Shown: positions 24,793 to 34,577, numbered from the stretch's first letter. The stretch: 64,000 nucleotides of DNA from Actinomyces israelii DSM 43320 (GCF_000711965.1 NZ_JONS01000005.1:91850-155849), one strand, 5' to 3'. Made by a program: numbers and translations. The notes: generated by a model not told the origin, from the sequence alone.

Positions 24793-24869
24793 GCGCTTAC
24801 TACGCTCCTTTGTCCCTTACTGTACGAGGAAAAGGAGCGTAGTAAGGAACAAAGGAGCGTAGTAAGCGC
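24793..24869. repeat. 21-bp perfect palindrome with a third internal copy
   Basis: GCGCTTACTACGCTCCTTTG and T (24793-24813) is exactly inverted at 24849-24869. In addition AAAGGAGCGTAGTAAGGA (24831-24848) repeats the right arm directly, so the left arm can pair with either of two partners. It separates convergent genes and may terminate both; the alternative pairing is unusual. Confidence 0.9.
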
Positions 24870-24878
24870 GGCGGACGG

Positions 24879-25820
24879 TCAGAGGGCGAGGATCTGGTCG
24901 CTCAGCTCGGGCCACTGGGTCACGTGCACCCGCCTGAAGGGCTGCGCCCCCAGGAAGACCGCCTGGCGCCGCGCCACCGGGTCCACCCAGACGAAGGAGC
25001 CCGACTGGCCGAAGTGCCCGAAGGTCGCCGGGCTGTTGGCCGTCCCCGTCCAGTGCGGGCGCTTGCGGCCGCGCACCTCCACGCCCAGCCCGAAGTCGTT
25101 GGGCGCCTGCCGGCCGTAGCCCGGCAGCACGCCGTCGAGCCCCGGGAAGGCCACCGATGTCGCCTTCGCGGCCAGGTCCGCGCCGACCAGCCTCGGCGCG
25201 GCGAGCTCGCGGGCGAAGACCGCCAGGTCGCGAGCGCTGCCCTCACCCGAGTGCGCGGGCGACCCGGGCACGAGCACGCTGGACATGCCCAGGGGCTCCA
25301 GCACCGTCGTCTCGACCCATCTCTCCAGGGGCGTCGCCGTGGCCTCCTCGAGCCGCTCGCCGAGGATCTCGATGCCCCGGTTGGAGTAGATGCGCCGCGT
25401 TCCGGGGGCGGCCAGGACGGCGTCGGAGTCGAAGGCGATGCCGCTGGCGTGGGCCAGCAGGTGGCGCACCGTGGCACCAGGCAGGGCCGCCCCGGCCGGC
25501 CCGTGCGCCGTGCCCGCCCCAGCCCGCCCGTGCGCCGTGCCCGCCCCAGCCCGCCCGTGCGCCGTGCCCGCCCCAGCCGGAGCCTCCAGGTCGAGCAGGC
25601 CGCGCTCGACGGCGACCAGCGCGCTCCACGCCACGATCGGCTTGGTCACCGAGGCGAAAGGGAAGATCTCGTCGACGTCCCCCACCTCGATGAGCGTGCG
25701 CGCGCGTCCGTCGGTGTCCAGCTCCGAGGCGACCACGGCCACAGGGAAGCCGAACCCGGCGAGCGCGGACACGGCGCGCGGTGCGGCCGAGCGGTCGGGC
25801 GAGGAGGCGGACCGCGTCAT
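24879..25820 (-). CDS. Serine hydrolase of the class C beta-lactamase/PBP family
   Basis: Probably a cytoplasmic esterase or D,D-peptidase-like enzyme; no signal peptide is visible. The product is 313 aa. Catalytic motifs: SVTK (S-x-x-K) after IFPFA, YSN (Y-x-N) in RRIYSNRGIEILGE, and HFGQSG in place of the K-T-G box. An in-frame tandem repeat (AGAGTAHGR, three units of 27 bp, about 25496-25575) is inserted after the SxxK region and could vary in copy number. Converges with xth. Confidence 0.82.
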   Translation of the reverse strand: MTRSASSPDRSAAPRAVSALAGFGFPVAVVASELDTDGRARTLIEVGDVDEIFPFASVTKPIVAWSALVAVERGLLDLEAPAGAGTAHGRAGAGTAHGRAGAGTAHGPAGAALPGATVRHLLAHASGIAFDSDAVLAAPGTRRIYSNRGIEILGERLEEATATPLERWVETTVLEPLGMSSVLVPGSPAHSGEGSARDLAVFARELAAPRLVGADLAAKATSVAFPGLDGVLPGYGRQAPNDFGLGVEVRGRKRPHWTGTANSPATFGHFGQSGSFVWVDPVARRQAVFLGAQPFRRVHVTQWPELSDQILAL

Positions 25821-25827
25821 GGCGCGC

Positions 25828-26664
25828 TCAGCTCAGGCACAGGAGCTGCTCGTGGAGGACCTCCAGGACGGGCGCGCGAGAGGCCGCCCCCTGCCCGAGC
25901 GCGCGGGCCATCTGAGCGGAGAAGGAGTCCACGCGCCGAGAGGTGTCGCGCAGGTCGTAGTACTGCTCGACCTCGGCGTCGTAGGCGGTCAGCGCGTCCG
26001 GGTGGTCGTCGAGCTCGGGGTAGGCGTCGGTCCCGACGACGATCTCGCGCGGCAGACGGGGCTTGTACTGGGGGTCCTGGGCGGGGTGCCCAACGAGCAG
26101 GCCCAGGACCGGGTAGGTGCGCGTGGGCAGGCGGAGGGCCTTGATGACGCGGCGGACGTCGCCGATGATCGAGCCGAGGTAGGTGGTGCCCAGCCCGAGT
26201 GACTCGGCGGCGACGACAACGTTCTGCGCGGCGATGACGGCGTCCTCGACGCCCTGGAGGAAGAGGTTGGTGCGCTCCAGGGGCTCCAGGGAGGCGCCGG
26301 CGCGCTCGCGCAGGGCGGCGTTGCGGTGCAGGTCGACGACGAAGACGAACAGCTCCCCGCGGTCCCCGCCCACGTAGGGCTGGCCGGAGGCGAGATGGAG
26401 CTGCTCGCGCACGGCCGGGTCGAGGACGCGGATGATCGTGACCTGCTGCTGGAAGGAGGAGGTGGCGCTGTGCCGGGCGACGTCGAGGAGGGTGGTGAGC
26501 GTGTCCTCGTCGATGCCCTCGTCGGTGTAGGCGCGGATGGTGCGGTGGGCCATCTGGGCGGCGATGGTCGAGTTGGTGACGGGGGTCGTGGCGGGCGTGC
26601 GCAGGGCTGCGGGCGCAGGGGGGTCGGTGGGCGCTGTGGGCGCTGTGGGCGTGGTGTCGGTCAT
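25828..26664 (-). CDS. Nitroreductase-family FMN oxidoreductase
   Basis: NAD(P)H-dependent flavin enzyme of the NfsA/FRP type, 278 aa. A 30-residue Thr/Pro/Ala leader precedes the fold. Recognisable are HRTIRAYTDEGIDEDTL (FMN-binding Arg), ARHSATSSFQQQVTII (flavin Ser/Gln), AAESLGLGTTYLGSI and PVLGLLVGHPAQDPQYKPRL, the last typical of NfsA-like proteins. Its start lies 7 nt after TAGGCT in the shared GGAATCAATCATC promoter context. The physiological substrate is unknown. The stop is 7 nt before the serine-hydrolase start, so the two may be cotranscribed. Confidence 0.88.
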   Translation of the reverse strand: MTDTTPTAPTAPTDPPAPAALRTPATTPVTNSTIAAQMAHRTIRAYTDEGIDEDTLTTLLDVARHSATSSFQQQVTIIRVLDPAVREQLHLASGQPYVGGDRGELFVFVVDLHRNAALRERAGASLEPLERTNLFLQGVEDAVIAAQNVVVAAESLGLGTTYLGSIIGDVRRVIKALRLPTRTYPVLGLLVGHPAQDPQYKPRLPREIVVGTDAYPELDDHPDALTAYDAEVEQYYDLRDTSRRVDSFSAQMARALGQGAASRAPVLEVLHEQLLCLS

Positions 26665-26671
26665 GACTCGG

Positions 26672-26688
26672 AGCCTAGATGATTGATT
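26672..26688 (-). promoter_or_regulatory. Leaderless-type promoter of the nitroreductase
   Basis: Minus strand GGAATCAATCATC-TAGGCT-CCGAGTC-ATG; thirteen bases upstream of the hexamer are identical to those before pyrE. Confidence 0.65.
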
Positions 26689-26753
26689 CCGCGGGCGGAC
26701 CGGAGACGGGCCAGGTGGGCGGGCCGAATCCTGCGTCTCTCGCCCCTCCCTTC

Positions 26754-26794
26754 GCCGAGATCGTTCGTACTCCGCATCAAGATCGATTCGAGGC
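26754..26794 (+). repeat. 22-bp-periodic GAGATCGGT array, 2 decayed units
   Basis: GAGATCGTTC at 26757 and AAGATCGATTC at 26779, still 22 bp apart, with the family's right flank GAGGCG. Confidence 0.75.
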
Positions 26795-26900
26795 GTCGGC
26801 CGGGCACCTGCTGGACGGCCGTCCCGACGCAGTCTTAACCGGCTCCCCGAGAACTCGGAGGCCAGCCTCAGCAGACAGGCGGTCACACGAGCGCAAGCTG

Positions 26901-27107
26901 CACATGGGAGAGCAGGGCCGTCGCAGGGATAGCGCAGGTTTCCGTTGAGATTCAGCGGTTTCTCAAGATGCGTCAAGATCGGTTGACGCGCTCCCATGTG
27001 CGCAGAGGGGGGTCTGCGCACATGGGAGAGGTATCTCGGTGCTCGTCGAGATCTCATTTCCGCATGATTCCGCGGTTTCGCTCGGCGCGCACCGCAAACG
27101 AATGTGC
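26901..27107. repeat. CACATGGGAG palindromic element, copy B
   Basis: CACATGGGAG at 26901; centre CTCCCATGTGCGCAGA / TCTGCGCACATGGGAG at 26991-27029; outer GAATGTGCAGC near 27098. Shares CGTTGAGATTC and TTTCCGCATGATTCCGCG with copy A. It fills most of the gap (26665-27369) between the nitroreductase and the exonuclease gene; no frame was found in that gap. Confidence 0.85.
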
Positions 27108-27369
27108 AGCACCCCCCGACCCGGCGCCCACGGGTGGGGTCGAGCGTCCTAAAAGTGCGGCAGGAATCGCGCTGCCCCACCCGGACGCACCGGGCCCGGC
27201 GGGCCGCACCAGGCCCGCAGGCGGCGAACCCCGGCGGGCGGCGGACGAGTGCGGCAAGTGCGGCGAGCAGGACGTGCCCGACGGCGGGCAGGCGCGGCGG
27301 GCGGACGGGCCAGCTGCCCGCCGTTCAGGTTCCGCATTGGTGTGGGCGGGCGCCTATACGATGCCGCCG

Positions 27370-28155
27370 ATGCCCTTCTACCACCGCCCCGGCCGCGCAC
27401 TGCGCCCGCTGCCCGCCCTGTCCCCCGCACCCGCCGCAACGCCGGCCGCTGCCGCGCCCGCCGCGAGCGCCGCCGACGTGGGCTACGCGGTCATCGACCT
27501 GGAGACCACCGGGCTGTCGCCGGCGAGGGACTCCATTATCGAGATCGGCCTGGTGCTCCTGGGCCCCGACGGCTCCACGCAGCGCAGCTGGACCACCCTG
27601 GTGGACCCCGGCGCGAGCGTGGACGTGGGCCCCACCTACATCCACGGGCTCGTCGCCGAGGACCTCATCGGCGCCCCGGCGCTGGCGGAGGTCGCCGACC
27701 TGCTCGTGCGCGACCTGGCCGGCCGCGCCGTCGTCGCCCACAACGCCCGTTTCGATGTCGGCTTCCTCACCCAGGCCTTGGGCGCTCTCGACCGCCTGGG
27801 CCGCGGAGCCCGCATCCCGCGGGTGTGCACCATGGAGCTCGCCCGCAGCTACATCACCACCCCGTCGCGGCGCCTGGTGATGTGCTGCGAGTCGGCGGGC
27901 GTGCGGATCGGCAGCCACCACTGCGCGCTGGACGACGCCCGCGCCTGCGCCGGGCTGCTGCGCCACTACATGTCCGTGGGCCGCGAGCGAGGGGACGACG
28001 TCGTCGCCTGGTCCCGGTCCCTGGAGTCGGCGGCGGCCTTCAGCGCCTGGACGTGGGACGAGGCCGCCGCCCGGGCGCAGGAGGACCGACTGGTGCCTCG
28101 CGCCGACGACGGCGTGCTGCGCCTGCCGCGCGAGCTCCGTCGGCCCGCCGGGTGA
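27370..28155 (+). CDS. DnaQ-like 3'-5' exonuclease (DEDD family)
   Basis: Proofreading-type exonuclease related to DNA polymerase III epsilon, 261 aa. After a Pro/Ala leader the three exonuclease motifs follow: VIDLETTGLS (Exo I, D-x-E), VVAHNARFDVGFL (Exo II) and HHCALDDARA (Exo III, H-x(4)-D). The C-terminal 80 residues are non-catalytic. I prefer ATG 27370 because TACGAT-N7-ATG fits the leaderless pattern; an in-frame ATG at 27361 is the alternative. Not linked to other polymerase genes, so a repair or RNA role is possible. Confidence 0.87.
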   Translation: MPFYHRPGRALRPLPALSPAPAATPAAAAPAASAADVGYAVIDLETTGLSPARDSIIEIGLVLLGPDGSTQRSWTTLVDPGASVDVGPTYIHGLVAEDLIGAPALAEVADLLVRDLAGRAVVAHNARFDVGFLTQALGALDRLGRGARIPRVCTMELARSYITTPSRRLVMCCESAGVRIGSHHCALDDARACAGLLRHYMSVGRERGDDVVAWSRSLESAAAFSAWTWDEAAARAQEDRLVPRADDGVLRLPRELRRPAG

Positions 28156-28206
28156 CGGGCCGGGCCGGCTCGCGACGGGCGGACCCGACCGGGGCGCGAC
28201 CGGCGC

Positions 28207-29910
28207 TCACTCCAGGGCGACGAGGAACCCGTCGTCGTCGACCGCGACCCCGTGGGCGGCCCCGGCGATCACCTGGGCGATCCTCTCGATGAGCTCGCGC
28301 GCGGCGCCGCGGGTGCGCCGGCCCACCCGGGAGATCGTCTCGCTGCGCGCGTCGGCGGGGTCGCGCGGCACCCAGACGACGCCGTAGGAGACCACGCCCC
28401 CGGAGGCCCACGACTCGCCGCGCACCGCCAGGGGCATCTCGTCGGTGCCCAGGACCCGCACCTCGATCATGCCCCGGCTGGGGAGCTCGGGGTCGACGTC
28501 GGCGACGACGGCGTAACCGTCGCGCATCTCCTCGATGGGCTCGCCCGTGGCCATGGCGCGGTCCTCGATCTCCCCCATCTCGCGCCGCTGCCGCTCCGCC
28601 CGGCGCCACGCCTCGTCCAGGGCGTCCTCGCCGATGGAGGCCACGAGCCGCTCCAGGGCCTCCTGTCCGACGGCCTCCAGGCCGCCGGGACCGAAGATGT
28701 TCATGGTGTCCATGCGCAGGCGGGCGCCGGGTGCGACATTGCCGATGAGCGTGGCAGAGGCGTCCGGCGCGATCCACACGGGCGCGTACACGGTCAGGGA
28801 GATGGAGGTCTCCGGGTCAGGGGTGATGAGCACGGGCCGCGGTTTGCCTCCGCGGACCTCGGGGTCGCCCGCCAGGCGCAGCGCCCCCGCGAGGCGGCGG
28901 GCCATCGCCCGCATCCGGGTCAGGGCGATGAGCTCGGTGCCGGTGGGCTGGGCCAGTGGGAAGGCGTCGGAGAGCGCGTCGATGCCGGTCAGCGCGGCCG
29001 GCAGCGGACCGGAGCGCGTCGGCTTGCACTCCAGCAGCATGACCTGCGCCGCCCAGGGCGGCAGGTCGAGCAGGCCGCGCAGCTCGTCGTCCAGGTTCCA
29101 GGGCCCCTGGAGCTCGGCGCCGGGAAGCAGCTGGAGACGCGAGGCGCCGACCCATCCCGAGTGCAGGTCCTGGGACATGGCGAGGGCCTCGACCTCGTTG
29201 GCGGTGATGTCCTTGGTCATGACCAGCAGGTGGCGGGTGTCCACTCGCCCTATGGGCAGGGTGCCGACGGCGGAGAAGGTCGCGGTCTCGGTGGGCAGGG
29301 ACAGAGCGAGGTCGCCTGCGCCGATGGTCATCGTGGGCGCGTCCACCTGGCTGTTCATGGTGGGCGGGGCTGCGTGGCTGCTAGCCTGACGGACGGAGCC
29401 GCTGGCTCTGCGGCCGGAACCGCCCGCACCGCGAGTCGAGCCGACGCCCTCCCGGGCCGAGCCGGCCCTGCGGCGGGCCGGGTCGCCCGCCCGCTCGACC
29501 GCGCTGACCCGCCGGGGCGAACCGGCAGCCCCGGCCGCGGCGCCGGGAGAAGCGGCAGCCCCACCGCCCTCACGCGCAAAGCCGCCGATCCCCGGCGCAG
29601 AGCCCCCGGCCCGACGACCCGTGGCGCCGGCCTGCGGAGCAGACCCGCTCACCCGACGGGCCGCACCACCGGCGTCGTAGACAGAGCCACCAGAGCCACC
29701 AGAACCCCCGGCCTCCCGAGCAGGGGGGCCTGCCCAGCGGGGCGTGCCCGCCCAGGTGCCGGCGCCTCCGGCCTCCTGGTCGGAGGCGCTCGCCCGACGG
29801 GCCGCGCCGTCGGAGTCCCGGCCGGTCCCGGCGGCCCGATGCGACGCGGCGGACCGGCGGGTCGGGGCACCGGCCCGGTGGTTCGTGCCGCCAGCTCGGT
29901 GACTCGTCAT
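28207..29910 (-). CDS. Unrecognised 567-aa protein with a Gly/Ala/Arg-rich N-terminus
   Basis: The ATG at 29910 overlaps the dcd stop (ATGA), which argues for coupled translation. Residues 1-185 are low-complexity and loosely repetitive (units such as [18 protein letters not shown]), without membrane segments. From [20 protein letters not shown] (ATG 29358) the protein becomes well ordered: mixed alpha/beta to the end, with [60 protein letters not shown] and [21 protein letters not shown] recognise no family or active site. Starting at 29358 instead would give 383 aa. Coupling to dcd hints at a nucleotide- or DNA-related role, but that is inference only. Confidence 0.65.
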   Translation of the reverse strand: MTSHRAGGTNHRAGAPTRRSAASHRAAGTGRDSDGAARRASASDQEAGGAGTWAGTPRWAGPPAREAGGSGGSGGSVYDAGGAARRVSGSAPQAGATGRRAGGSAPGIGGFAREGGGAAASPGAAAGAAGSPRRVSAVERAGDPARRRAGSAREGVGSTRGAGGSGRRASGSVRQASSHAAPPTMNSQVDAPTMTIGAGDLALSLPTETATFSAVGTLPIGRVDTRHLLVMTKDITANEVEALAMSQDLHSGWVGASRLQLLPGAELQGPWNLDDELRGLLDLPPWAAQVMLLECKPTRSGPLPAALTGIDALSDAFPLAQPTGTELIALTRMRAMARRLAGALRLAGDPEVRGGKPRPVLITPDPETSISLTVYAPVWIAPDASATLIGNVAPGARLRMDTMNIFGPGGLEAVGQEALERLVASIGEDALDEAWRRAERQRREMGEIEDRAMATGEPIEEMRDGYAVVADVDPELPSRGMIEVRVLGTDEMPLAVRGESWASGGVVSYGVVWVPRDPADARSETISRVGRRTRGAARELIERIAQVIAGAAHGVAVDDDGFLVALE

Positions 29911-30566
29911 GCCTGCTCCTCGGTTCCGGCGGGGGCTGCGTCGTGCGGAGGGGCGCCCTCCGCGGTCGATGCGTCTGGATGCTCGATATGCTCGATGCGA
30001 ATCCGGTGGAAGGACTTGTGGCCGCGCGACGCCGTCGGACCGCGCTGCCCCTGGTAACGCGAGCCGTGCGCCCCCGAGCCGTAGGGGGCCTGCGCGGGGC
30101 TGGACAGCCGGAAGAAGCACAGCTGGCCGACTTTCATGCCCGGCCACAGCTTGATGGGCATGGTGGCCGTGTTGCTCAGCTCGAGCGTGACATGCCCGGT
30201 GAAGCCAGGGTCGATGAATCCTGCAGTGGAGTGCGTGAGCAGGCCGAGGCGCCCCAGGCTCGACTTGCCCTCCAGGCGGGCGGCGACGTCGTCGGGCAGG
30301 GTGACGCGCTCGTAGGTGGAGCCGAGCACGAACTCGCCGGGGTGGAGGACGAAGGGGTCGTCTGGGCCGACGTCGATGAGGTGGGTGAGCCCGTCCTGCT
30401 CGACAGCCGGGTCGATCACCGGGTAGCGGTGGTTGTCGAACAGGCGGAACCAGCGATCCAGTCGCACGTCGATCGAGGCGGGCTGGACCATCTCGGGATC
30501 GTAGGGGTCGAGGACGACACGGCCGACGTCGAGCTCGGCGCGGATGTCGCGGTCGGAGAGCAGCAC
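29907..30566 (-). CDS. dcd: dCTP deaminase (probably the dUMP-forming type)
   Basis: Deaminates dCTP towards dUMP for thymidylate synthesis. The product is 219 aa. Family motifs: [51 protein letters not shown] (split here as two blocks), catalytic Glu region [21 protein letters not shown] and [15 protein letters not shown]. The C-terminal [14 protein letters not shown] is the nucleotide-binding tail, followed by a 25-residue variable extension. The start is GTG 30566 with CACAAT 7 nt upstream. Overlaps the downstream hypothetical gene by 4 nt. Confidence 0.93.
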   Translation of the reverse strand: MLLSDRDIRAELDVGRVVLDPYDPEMVQPASIDVRLDRWFRLFDNHRYPVIDPAVEQDGLTHLIDVGPDDPFVLHPGEFVLGSTYERVTLPDDVAARLEGKSSLGRLGLLTHSTAGFIDPGFTGHVTLELSNTATMPIKLWPGMKVGQLCFFRLSSPAQAPYGSGAHGSRYQGQRGPTASRGHKSFHRIRIEHIEHPDASTAEGAPPHDAAPAGTEEQA

Positions 30567-30643
30567 GGGGCTGATTGTGCCAGAGGCCAGCGGCCCGAGG
30601 GCGCGGGCCCGCGCGAGTCCGGCGCACGCGCGCGGGCCTGACC

Positions 30644-31228
30644 TCAGCTGGACAGGGGCACGCCGCGGGCGTCCACACCCCAGGGCTGAGAGCCGGGCTG
30701 TGCGCTCAGGATGAGGATGCCCTCGACAAGGGCCCAGATCTGGATGCCCAGGACGATGAAGATCCCGATGACGATAATGGAGAGGACAAAGCCGACGATG
30801 GTCCCCACCAGCTGGCCGATGGCCTTGTTGGTGTAGCCCAGGTAGAAGTTGTGGACGCCGAGCGTGCCCAGGAAGATGCCGAGCAGGCCTGCGGCGACCT
30901 TGGACTTCTGGTCGTAGTAGCCGACGCCGGCCTGCGGGTAGGGCATCTGCCCGGGGGCGGCGCCGGGGTAGTAGCCCTGCTGGGCCCCGGGGTCCTGCGC
31001 GTAGGCGGCCCCGCCGGGCTGCTGGAACCCGGGCTGCTGGAACCCGGGCTGGGCGCCCGACGGCGCGGAGGCGTAGGGGCTCGCAGCCGAGTAGGGGGCG
31101 CCCGACGGCGCGGAGGCGTAAGGGCTCGCAGCCGAGTAGGGGGCGCCCGACTGGTTGACGTCGGCGCCGGAGGCGGAGCCGATGGGCATCGTCGGCGGGT
31201 ACTCAGAGGGGTCGTACGCGTTACTCAT
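30644..31228 (-). CDS. TM2-domain membrane protein with Pro/Tyr/Ala-rich N-terminus
   Basis: The product is 194 aa. Residues 1-105 are low complexity with two copies of a 15-residue unit ([15 protein letters not shown]) and PGFQQ repeats. Then the TM2 domain: [33 protein letters not shown], two membrane helices and [14 protein letters not shown], matching the G-x-x-G-x-H-x-F-Y-x-G signature. The role of TM2 proteins in bacteria is not established. ATG 31228 has GAGAGG upstream. Confidence 0.88.
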   Translation of the reverse strand: MSNAYDPSEYPPTMPIGSASGADVNQSGAPYSAASPYASAPSGAPYSAASPYASAPSGAQPGFQQPGFQQPGGAAYAQDPGAQQGYYPGAAPGQMPYPQAGVGYYDQKSKVAAGLLGIFLGTLGVHNFYLGYTNKAIGQLVGTIVGFVLSIIVIGIFIVLGIQIWALVEGILILSAQPGSQPWGVDARGVPLSS

Positions 31229-31433
31229 CAAGAGCCTCTCACGATGTGGGTGGGGAAGGGCCGCCCGAGTGCGACGGCTCGTGGCACAGGCTAGCGGCTT
31301 CTCCGGTCAGACTTCCACGATGGGAAGACGGTAAGAAGTAATACGCCGCCGACGCCGCCCCGGCCCCCGGGGCACGTTTTCCGGTCCGAGCCCATGTGGG
31401 GTATGCTGCTCCAGCACCTTCCAGCAGGTGAGC

Positions 31434-31504
31434 GCGGGTGTAGTTCAATGGTAGAACTTCAGCTTCCCAAGCTGACAGCGCGGGTTCGATTCCCGTCACC
31501 CGCT
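31434..31504 (+). tRNA. tRNA-Gly(CCC)
   Basis: The acceptor GCGGGTG pairs with CACCCGC, discriminator T. The anticodon stem TCAGC/GCTGA encloses TTCCCAA, so the anticodon is CCC, decoding GGG. The T-arm GCGGGTTCGATTCCCGT is intact. 71 nt, no encoded CCA. Confidence 0.95.
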
Positions 31505-31590
31505 CCGGCAGGGCCCGGGACCGCGATGGTTCCGGGCCCTCTTGCTGCAGGGCGCAGTGACCAGCCGCGGCCGCTCGCCGCAGCGCGGGG

Positions 31591-31983
31591 TCAGCACCTG
31601 CGCCCGGCCACCACGAGCAGCAGGCCGCCGGTAATGGCGGCGTTGCTCAGGGTCCCCGAAACGGCTGTGCGCCGCTTGGCCTTGTCCGCGATCTTCCAGA
31701 AGGGGTGCCCGACGACCGTCGTCGGGATGAGCATGCTCACAAGTACGGCAGCGGACAGGCGCGGTGCTACGCCCAGGGCGAGGGCGCCGCCGGCGAGCAC
31801 CATGCCCGCGCCGTTGAGCCTGACCAGGTCCTCCCCCGCCACCTCGGTGACGACGCCGTACTCCTCCTTCGCGGCTTCGACCTTGGGGGCGAGCAGGCGG
31901 GCGCCCTTGAACTGGCTGATACCGCCATTGATGAAGACGCCGGCCAGGAGGCCTCGGGCGAGAAAGGTGACAGGACCGGTCAT
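31591..31983 (-). CDS. DoxX-family membrane protein
   Basis: The product is 130 aa with four membrane helices: FLARGLLAGVFINGGISQFK, LNGAGMVLAGGALALGVAP, LSAAVLVSMLIPTTVVGHPF and TLSNAAITGGLLLVVAG. Characteristic features are the N-terminal arginine-helix, the GGISQFK segment and the VVGHPFW loop. DoxX-like proteins take part in redox or thiosulfate metabolism and oxidative-stress complexes in some species; the role here is unknown. ATG 31983 has a GAGGAGC site upstream. No partner genes adjoin it. Confidence 0.85.
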   Translation of the reverse strand: MTGPVTFLARGLLAGVFINGGISQFKGARLLAPKVEAAKEEYGVVTEVAGEDLVRLNGAGMVLAGGALALGVAPRLSAAVLVSMLIPTTVVGHPFWKIADKAKRRTAVSGTLSNAAITGGLLLVVAGRRC

Positions 31984-32234
31984 GGTGCTCCTCGGGTGAG
32001 TAGTCAGGGTGTCTTTGCACCAGCGTATCGGTCGAAGCCGCCCGGCACTGTGACGCCCGGCATCCCCGCGTCCTCGGCCTCGGCCCTGACCGCGGGCGCG
32101 CTTCAGGTCGTTGACCACCCGCATGCACGCCTGTGCGGGCATTCTCGGCCTTCTCGACCGTCCTCGTCCCGGCCGCTTAGGCGCTGGGCCCCGGCCGCCG
32201 TCGTCTGCCGGGACTGCGGCGCCCGGCCCGGCGC

Positions 32235-32948
32235 TCAGGTCAGGGCGCCCCATATGCTCCACGCCACGACGCCGGTCGCGGCGGCGTCGACGAGGAACCA
32301 GGTGACCAGCCACAGGCCGGCCGGCACACCGGTGAGCGCCGCGAGCGTGCGATGGTCCTGCGCACCGTCCCGGGAGGCGGCGACGTCGCGCAGGGAGTCC
32401 CAGGCTCCCACGAGCAGCGCCAGGCCCACCCCGGCGACAAGACCGGCGCGCAGCGGGGCGCCGGCCGTGCTGTCGCTCCACCACCACAGGCCGAATGTGA
32501 GCGCCCCCACAAGGGCGACGAGGACCACCGTGCGCACCGAGCGGGACATGACGAGCAGCACCATGAGGGCCACCAGGGTCAGGATCAGGACGAGGCCGCC
32601 CCACCCCGCCAGCGCGGCGAGAGCGACCAGGGCGCCGAGCACCGCGGGCGCGGGATAGCCCGACCAGGTGGTGAAGACCCGTCCGGGGCCGCGCTCCTTG
32701 CCCGCGGTCACGGCGTGCCCGGCGAGGTTCTTCTCGACGACGAAGCCCTGGAACTTCCGCCCCACGAGCATGCCGGCCCCGGCGTGGCCGGCCTCGTGCA
32801 CGATGGTGACCAGGGTGCGCCCCCAGCGCCGCGCCGTCGGGAAGGCCAGGACCGCCGCCAGGACCGCCAGGGCGATCCACAGGGCGAGCTGGTCGGAGGC
32901 GATGCGGGACAGGGGGTCGGACCACCAGGAGCTCCAGTCAGTGTTCAC
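32235..32948 (-). CDS. M50B-like zinc metallopeptidase, integral membrane
   Basis: The product is 237 aa with six or seven membrane helices. The zinc motif HEAGH lies in [20 protein letters not shown] near residue 57. [20 protein letters not shown] supplies the second conserved element (G-Y-P) of the M50B group of actinobacteria. It probably cleaves within or near the membrane; the substrate is unknown. I chose GTG 32948 because the extension upstream runs into a repeat array. No PDZ domain is present. Confidence 0.85.
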   Translation of the reverse strand: MNTDWSSWWSDPLSRIASDQLALWIALAVLAAVLAFPTARRWGRTLVTIVHEAGHAGAGMLVGRKFQGFVVEKNLAGHAVTAGKERGPGRVFTTWSGYPAPAVLGALVALAALAGWGGLVLILTLVALMVLLVMSRSVRTVVLVALVGALTFGLWWWSDSTAGAPLRAGLVAGVGLALLVGAWDSLRDVAASRDGAQDHRTLAALTGVPAGLWLVTWFLVDAAATGVVAWSIWGALT

Positions 32949-32975
32949 GTCCGGAAGTGTGCCACACTCCCCCTC

Positions 32976-33013
32976 GCCGAGATCGGTCCGGTTCCGCGCC
33001 GAGATCGGTCCGA
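32976..33013 (+). repeat. 22-bp-periodic GAGATCGGT array, 2 units
   Basis: GAGATCGGTCCG at 32979 and 33001. Left flank CCCCCTCGCC and right flank AGGCGCCCGCCGGGCACC are shared with other copies, so the full element is about 60 bp. Confidence 0.92.
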
Positions 33014-33033
33014 GGCGCCCGCCGGGCACCAGT

Positions 33034-33125
33034 CCCCCCTCCCCGCACAGCGAGGCTCTCACAGAAAAGCACAAATATCCTCAGGGACGCGCGCCGCCCC
33101 CCTCCCCGCACAGCGAGGCTCTCAC
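33034..33125. repeat. Two 29-bp direct repeats before the Nudix gene
   Basis: A block starting CCCCCCTCCCCGCACAGCGA at 33034 and ending GGCTCTCAC at 33062 recurs at 33097-33125. They are separated by 34 bp containing ACAAATATCC. Promoter-proximal; could be regulatory or a small duplication. Confidence 0.85.
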
Positions 33126-33164
33126 GCTCGGACCGGGCCCCGCGCCCCACTGGAGTCAGTCATC

Positions 33165-33170
33165 TAAAGT
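33165..33170 (+). promoter_or_regulatory. -10 hexamer of the leaderless Nudix gene
   Basis: TCATC-TAAAGT then CCCGGGC and the ATG at 33178. The TCATC upstream of the hexamer matches the pyrE and dehydrogenase promoters. Confidence 0.6.
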
Positions 33171-33177
33171 CCCGGGC

Positions 33178-33714
<537 letters not shown>

Positions 33715-33744
33715 CGGTTCTCGCGATTCCGTCACCTCGTAGGT

Positions 33745-33750
33745 TAGGGT
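33745..33750 (+). promoter_or_regulatory. -10 hexamer of the leaderless tetR gene
   Basis: TAGGGT, then GGCCAT, then ATG 33757. Confidence 0.5.
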
Positions 33751-33756
33751 GGCCAT

Positions 33757-34467
33757 ATGCCGAAGATCATGGGAAGCTCGCTCGCCGAGCACCGCGAACG
33801 AACCCGTACCGCCCTGTTCGACGCTCTGTCGGAGCTGATGGCCAAGCGCTCCTTCGACAAGATCACCCTGTCCGACGTCGCCTCGCACGCCGGCGTCGGG
33901 CGCACCGCGGTCTATAACCACTTCGCGGACAAGGAGGACCTCCTCCTGGCATTCATGGAGCACGAGACGGCCCGCTACGCCGAGGAGCTCTCCGCCGCGC
34001 TGGCGGGGGTCGAGGACCCCATTGACCGGCTGCGCGTCTACGTGCGCCAGCAGGCCCTGATCAAACGGCACTTCCACTTCCCCTCCTCCGGGCCGCTGGC
34101 GAACTCGGTCTCCCGCGGCACGGCGGGCCGGCTGCGCGCCCACGCCGGGCTCATGGCGCAGATGCTCGCCCAGATCCTCACCGACGCCGTCGCCACCGGG
34201 GCGATCCCGCCCCAGGACCCCGCTCAGGTCATTCCGCTCGTGCACGCCTGCGTCATGGGCGGTCGCCCGACACCGACGGAGCCGGCCGCCCGCGCCGCCT
34301 ACCTCGACGCCCTGGACACCTTCGTGCTGCGCGCGGTCGGCGCCCCCGTGCCGGAGCACGGGGTCCCGGCGGTGCCCCCCACCCACGCCACCCAGGACAT
34401 GAGCGACGAGGCGCAGGCCGAGATCTCAGTGCCCTCAGTGCCCTCCGTGCGCGCCGTCGCGGGCTGA
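33757..34467 (+). CDS. TetR-family transcriptional regulator
   Basis: The product is 236 aa. The N-terminal TetR helix-turn-helix is FDKITLSDVASHAGVGRTAV then YNHFADKEDLLLAF. The ligand domain RLRVYVRQQALIKRHFHFPSSG followed by AHAGLMAQMLAQIL resembles the group that senses small hydrophobic ligands; the region ends at about residue 200 and an unstructured tail (TEPA...SVPSVPSVRAVAG) follows. No efflux or enzyme gene is divergent from it, so its target is unknown. Confidence 0.9.
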   Translation: MPKIMGSSLAEHRERTRTALFDALSELMAKRSFDKITLSDVASHAGVGRTAVYNHFADKEDLLLAFMEHETARYAEELSAALAGVEDPIDRLRVYVRQQALIKRHFHFPSSGPLANSVSRGTAGRLRAHAGLMAQMLAQILTDAVATGAIPPQDPAQVIPLVHACVMGGRPTPTEPAARAAYLDALDTFVLRAVGAPVPEHGVPAVPPTHATQDMSDEAQAEISVPSVPSVRAVAG

Positions 34468-34516
34468 CCGGTCGCCGATCGGCCCGGGCCGCGGCGCACG
34501 CCCCGGCTGCGCGGCC

Positions 34517-34577
34517 CAACCGATCTCGGCGCGGAAGTGAACCGGTCTCGAGCCGGAATACGACCGATCTCGGCGAA
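34517..34577 (-). repeat. 22-bp-periodic GAGATCGGT array, 3 units
   Basis: ACCGATCTCG at 34519, ACCGGTCTCG at 34541, ACCGATCTCG at 34563. It ends 9 bp before the stop of the small minus-strand gene. Confidence 0.92.

Noticed and set aside
34468..34516. Efflux pump or enzyme target for the TetR regulator
   Set aside because: Downstream there is only a repeat array and convergent genes, and upstream the Nudix gene in the same direction; no target can be named.
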